Positions 1 through 6,000 of a stretch of 12,001 bases of DNA are shown here, piece after piece; positions within the stretch are counted from its first letter, which is position 1, and each line of letters starts with the position of its first letter. The translations under genes were made by a program, and so were the position numbers. Location: contig CALCHQ010000115.1 of assembly GCA_937901085.1 (NCBI GenBank), forward strand, positions 1 to 12,001. The letters are read 5' to 3'. The notes beneath the pieces are model-generated. The model was not told where the DNA came from. It did not search any database and saw nothing but the letters and a program-made list of their open reading frames with translations. The stretch comes from an uncultured Verrucomicrobiales bacterium (GTDB lineage Bacteria; Verrucomicrobiota; Verrucomicrobiia; Verrucomicrobiales; Akkermansiaceae).

Positions 1-3000
1 GTTGCAAATCGCAGGTTTGCTTACGACTCCTCCTTTGATATGTACGTCTACCGCCGCGGGGCGCTGAAGGGCTTTTTGGAAGCCTACAACAGCGGCTGGC
101 TGACGGAGGAGCAGGTGGAGCAGGTGATGGAGTCTGACCGCCCTATTGAGACGGCTAACAGCATTTTGGAGCGCGAGATGGAAACAGACCCGGAAGGGTT
201 GTGGGAGAGGCGCGCGAAGCAGAGCCAGCAGCTGAAAGAGGAGGGCAAGGTGTTGTTCCTGACCGGGGCCGTGGCACAGGCTGAGGTGCCGGAATTGCAG
301 TTGGCTTATGCAGCTGCATGGCAGGAGTTTACAGACAAGGGGATTTTGCCGAGTGTGACAGAGAACGAGGACGGGACATTCCATGTGGTGCAGAAGGGAC
401 GCTATGGCGCGAAGGACCTGGACATGACGCTGACGGCTGATGCGGCGGATGCTTTTGTGGCGGATGCCATCCGCCAGTTTGAGGACAGAGAATTGAAAAT
501 GCGCCAACAGGAGCTAGGCAAAAAAGCGGAGATGCCGAACTTGCGAGGTGCCTTGCAGGAGAATGTGGCAACGATTGCGGGCGAGGCGATGGCCCGCCGC
601 ACACAGGAGCAGGGGCGGTTTCATGTAGAAGAGGTGGCGAAGCAGGTGCCGGAGAGCATTGGGCGCATGATACGCGCGAACGGCAGCATTAACCGAACGA
701 TTGCGGAGCGCATAACGGACTGGGCACAGGGCGAGATACAGGCGCTGGTGGCCGGAGGTATGGACTACAAGGCGGCAGCAGCGAGCCGAGATTATGCAGC
801 GGGTGCTGTACGCAGCCTGGGTGATTGGACGAGCTTTGCGGCTGGTTTCACTGAGCGCGCCGGGCAGGTGGGCGACGTGAACGCACTTGGGACGACATTG
901 TTCCGCTCGCAAACGCGCGATGAGGTACTGGTGGATGGCGCGAGAGTGCTGGGCAGCGCGTTGTTTGGCGTACGAGGACGCATGAGCGGGCTTAATGTGC
1001 TGGAGGATGTGACGGAGAGTGTGCTGGACCAGATGGTGCAGGCGCGAGCTGTGCACATGGTGGAGCAGGATAGCACCATGAGCCGACAGGAAGCCGAGGC
1101 CAAGGCATGGGACGAGCTGGGCGAGGTGGTAAGCCGGGCCCGAGCAGCTGTACTGAAAGCAGACCCGAAGGCGGAGGTGGTGGAGGTGAAGCCGGGCAAC
1201 AAGATGAGCGTGATTGAGGCTTTTTCTGACATTTCCAACAGTGCCTTTTTGAGCAGCGGTGTGGTGCCGAAGTGGATGGGGCCGATGGTGGAAACCATGA
1301 AGGCAAACGTGACGGCAGCCAATGCAGCCATGACGCTGGCCGAGGCTTGGAATGCAGCCATTGAGCAGGACCCGAATGCGGTGGCAGCGATGCGCGACAT
1401 CCTGGATAAGGTTGGTGTGGAGGTAGGCGAGGTGCTGGCCGACACAATCATTACCGCAGCTGATGTGGAGGCGTGGAAGACGGCGCGAGCTGTAGCCAGA
1501 GCAGATGCTTATGGGCCGAATGGCTCGGGTGGCGATGCGGTGAGCGAGGTGGTGGCAGAGGCTGAGGCCGAGGAAGCTGCTATTTTGGAGGCTGAGAAGC
1601 CGGCCAGCAAGGAAGCTGTAGAGGAAGCCAAGGAAGAGGTGCGCCTACAGGAGGAGCATGCGGAGCAGGTGTTCCAGCCGGAGCCGGGCGCGCAGGTGGA
1701 GGAGCCGGCCGAGGTGAAGGGTGTGTTTGTGGGTGGGTACTGTGTTTACAATGCCGCCGGTGGGTACTACATGGGGCTTGTTGACAAGAGCCAGCTACGC
1801 GATGGTATCGAGCAGGTGAAGGTGGGGGCTAAGGGTAAGCACGGTGTGATTGCCGGGCGTGAGCTGGTGGGTAATTTCCAGTCCAGCGCTGCGCCGCTTT
1901 ATGTGTGGAAGCGCACAAATGGTGAGCTGTGGCTGATTAGCGGGCGCCACCGATTTGAGCTAATGCTGCGCGATAATGGGGTGACGAGCCACCCGTGCTA
2001 TGTGTTTGTGGAGGATGCGGAGCATGACGAGAAGTGGGCACGCATGATGGACTATGAGAACAATATGCGTGATGACCAGGCGGACGAGGTGACGGCAGCG
2101 ATGTATGTGCGCGAGACTGGGTACAGCGATGCAGAGCTTTTGAAGCGCGGACTGCTGCGCAATGCGAGCCGAAGCAAGCGCGGGGCGTTGATTGGGCGTC
2201 ATGCGCGCGAGGAGCTGTGGACGCGCTTTACGAATGGTGTCATCAAGCCGATGGATGCGGAGATTATTTGCAACCTGACGAAGAATATCAAGGACCAGAG
2301 CCGCGTGGAGGAGATACAGCGACGCTGCTGCATGTTGCTGGCGGAGGGCAAGAGTTGGGATTTTATTGGCGGCATGGTGCAGCTGATGGCCAATAAGGAG
2401 AGTATCACGCTCAAGCAGGGGCTGCTGGACCTGGGCGCGGATTTTGAGGCTGATTTGGCACGAGCTGCTGCGTGGATTGAGAAGAGCCTGGGTAAGATTA
2501 AGGAGAGTATTTCGCTGCTGAAGCAGGGCCGGAAGTTGAGCGGCAAGAAGCGCGAGGAGGCGGAGAGATTGGGGATTGTGACGGCGACGCAGGAGGGTGC
2601 CGAGGAGATGCTGCGCGATTTGGAGATGCTGCGCGGTAAGTATGAGATGATTGGCAGTTACCCGGATTTGGTGGCGCAGGCGCAGATGTGGGATGGCAAG
2701 ACGGAGGTGGACCCGGTGGGCTTGTATTTGGAGAGGGTGCAGGCGGAGCGCGAGCAGGCAAGGGCCGAGGGCGAGCTGGATGCTGATGCTTATTTGGCGG
2801 AGCAGGCGCGCAAGGCTGCTGCGGATGCGGTGCCGACGCTGAGTTTCAGTATGACTCCGGAGATGGAGAGCATTAAGGTGGAGGCTGTGGCCGCGGGTAC
2901 GTTCATGAAGGCTCCGAACGGGAAGGCTACGAACTTGACGGAGCGCCAGTGGTTGCAGGTGCGGACGGAGGCGTTCAAGCGTTGGTTTGGGGATTGGGAG

Positions 3001-6000
3001 AAGGTGGCGCGATTCCGTGCTGTGAGAGACGCTATAATGAACATGCCGGTTGTGGCTATGCTCACAGGGCAGGAGTTTCAGAGTGATGGTGTAAAGTTGA
3101 CTGACAAGGTGCCCGCATATTGGGATGGCTCATATCAAGGCTCTGTGGAGTCTCCGGAGCTTGGACGTGTCGTGTTGGATAAGGAAGGTGTGCAGTCTTC
3201 TATTGGGCACGGGGTAGGCAGATTGAAGGCGGCTGCTTTTTATGCTGTACCGGATGTCATTCAGAAGGGGCGTGTTTTTGACCGACAGAAAGACTGGAAA
3301 GGAAGAGGATATGATACTGCTGTAATAGCCGCTCCGATTTCTATTGGAGAAAAGGAATATATTTGCGAGGTTGTGGTGGAGCAGCGTTCAAATAGACAGG
3401 GCTTTTATGTGCACGAAGTTGAAATAAAAGAGAAGCTTGGCAACGTGTTCAAGACCGCCACTAAAGGCAGCACGCGCCAAGCTTCTAGAAGCATACTAGC
3501 ATTGCGAGATGCTGAAGTCAATACTATATGGAAAAATTGTTCCAAGATTGTGGACGAGAACGGGGAGCCGATGGTGGTGTATCATGGGACTGAAAATCCT
3601 GTTCCATTTAGTGTATTCAAGAGAGGCAAGAGTGGTTATCTCGGTCCGGGTATTTATTTCACGCCTGAGTTAAGGACTGCTCGCAACTACCTGGGATTCG
3701 ATGCCCCAGAGGATGGTGTTCTTTACAGATGTTTTGTCAACATGCGGAATCCTTTGAAAATTAGCTTTGCGGACAGACCTGCTAAGGTGATTTTGGACAT
3801 AGTTTCCACAACTGCGTACGAAAAGAGAACAGCTCAGCAGGGCAATGAATCCAAGCTACTCAGGAAATCAGACTTGGCTAAGGTTCAAAGCAAGGGATAT
3901 GACGGCATTGTGTGGCTTCCGAAGACTGCGTATGAGGCTGATTCTTATACGAGTGGCGAGATGTTGCTTTTTGATTCTGCGCAGGTGAAGAGCGCGACGG
4001 ATAACCGGGGGACGTTTGACGGGAGCAATCCGGATATTACGTTCAGCATGGGTGAGGAGCGCAATCTGGCGGCGGTGCATAGCATACCGCTGGATACGAT
4101 GTTGCAGGTGGAAAAAACTCTTGGAGGGTTGGCGAAGCCGTCTATTGCTATTACGCGGTTGGATAAGCCTTATTCCTGGGGGTATTCTGAGAGAGTGTAT
4201 TTGATTGGGAAGCCTGAATTAGCCGACCCTGAGCAGGGGAACTTAGTGTACGATCGTGATGCGTGGACTGGTAAGGGGCCTTTCTTGCTGGAAGCTGGAG
4301 ACGCGTACGATTACCGGAAGAGTGAGTATTTTAATCCTACTCTGGAGGAGTTTGTGGCACGCACGATAAAGAAGAAGGGTATGGAGGAAGGTGGCAGTTT
4401 CAGAGGGCAGAGCGCAGTAGCTATTGGAACGATGGACGCAGTGAAAGCTCACCGCGAAAAGCTCTCCGACACTGATACATCTAACGCACAAAAGGAAGAG
4501 ACAGATAAAGAGTTGGACGAGCTGATAGAGGATGTGGTAAGCCTGAACAAGAAGGGGCTGAATTATGAAGAGATATCATATCTTTTAGCAAGGGTGTGCT
4601 GGCGTTCGTCGCCTATGGCGGATGGAGCACCGTCTGAAAGGGAGGTGAGCCGTGAGCAGGCTAAAAGGATTTTGAATGAGATGGGTATCCGGGTTAAGGA
4701 CATCAAAAAGCCGCTGGTGGATAAATTTGTGAAGGCGGTAGCTGGGCTTAAAAATGAGCTGGAGGATTATCTGGAGAGTGTGCCGCAGCGAGCTGTAATG
4801 TTCAATGAGTTTGAATATGCAGTGATGCCGGAGTCTATGAAAGGTGCTCCCGGATTGGATGAAATGCTGGACAGAAATAACATTACGCCAATATATCACG
4901 ATGGAACGGAGAAAGGCCGACGCGCGGCGCTGGCAGGACTGGTGAATGACAGCCGGGTGAGTTTCAGCGTGGTGGGCGAGAATGCTGCCAACTGGGAGGA
5001 GATAAAGCACCTGGCGTTCAAGGGTCGCGATGATGGGAAGCTGCGGGTGGAGCTGGATGCGAGCGGGGCGAAGCTGAAGGAGGGCGAGCATGGGCAAGAT
5101 GCTAAGGTGCTGGCGCCGCGATTCCGTGCGCTTGTAGGTTTTATCCACAAGGTTATCAATGATAATGGGCGCTGGAATGCGGTGGTGGCAGATTGGAAGG
5201 ATAATGTGCCGAGTGTGGATAGTTGGGAGGAGGTGAAGCTTGTGCGCAGGCTTTTAGAGAAAGCCGGCATTAAGTACAAGAGCTTGGGGGCTTTGGTAGA
5301 TAGTGGTATTCTTTTGGCGGTGTTGGAGCCGACGGATGAGAGGATGGGGGCTTTCTTGGAGAAGGTGGAGGGACTGGATTCTGTGAGTGGTTTTGATAGG
5401 CTGGGGGATGTGCTGGATTTTCCGGAGTTGTACAAGGCGTATCCGCAGTTGCGCAATGTGCCAGTGTTGTGGGAAAAGGAGGCGAAGAATAGGGGGCTTA
5501 CGGGGATTTCGCAGGCTACGGGCGATGTGTGGATAACGGTACGAGATGGTGAGGATGCGGAGCATACGCTTTCTACGTTGTTGCACGAGACGCAGCATGT
5601 GATACAGTTTATTGAGGGGTTTGCGATTGGCGGTGCTTCTCAGTTTGCGGATATGCGTAGATGGATGGCAGACAATGGGTATTTGGATGAGGCGTTGAGA
5701 CTGACGAATGCGGAACTGTACCATCGATTGGCGGGTGAGATTGAGGCACGGAATGTGCAGAAGCGAGCCGGATGGGATGCGAAGACGCGGCAGTATTATA
5801 TACCGTTTAATGATACGTTGGAGTACCCGGGGCTGGCGATTGTGGTGCGAGCGGAGGATTTGGGGTATCCGGAGGTGACGTTTAGCATGGAGCGCAAGCG
5901 CGATTTGACGCTGGATGGTGCGAGCGCGAGCAAGGAGGAGGCGTGGGCGTATTTGGAGCAGCTGGAGTGGAAGCCGCTGGAGAATATGCGAAGTGGGTTT

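Noticed and set aside
4891..4915. A second ART-like YHDGT box in the MuF-C-like module
   Set aside because: It resembles YHGT but has an inserted Asp and lacks the following G-x-Y-F-T strand and catalytic Glu. It fits the end of the MuF-C-like module instead.
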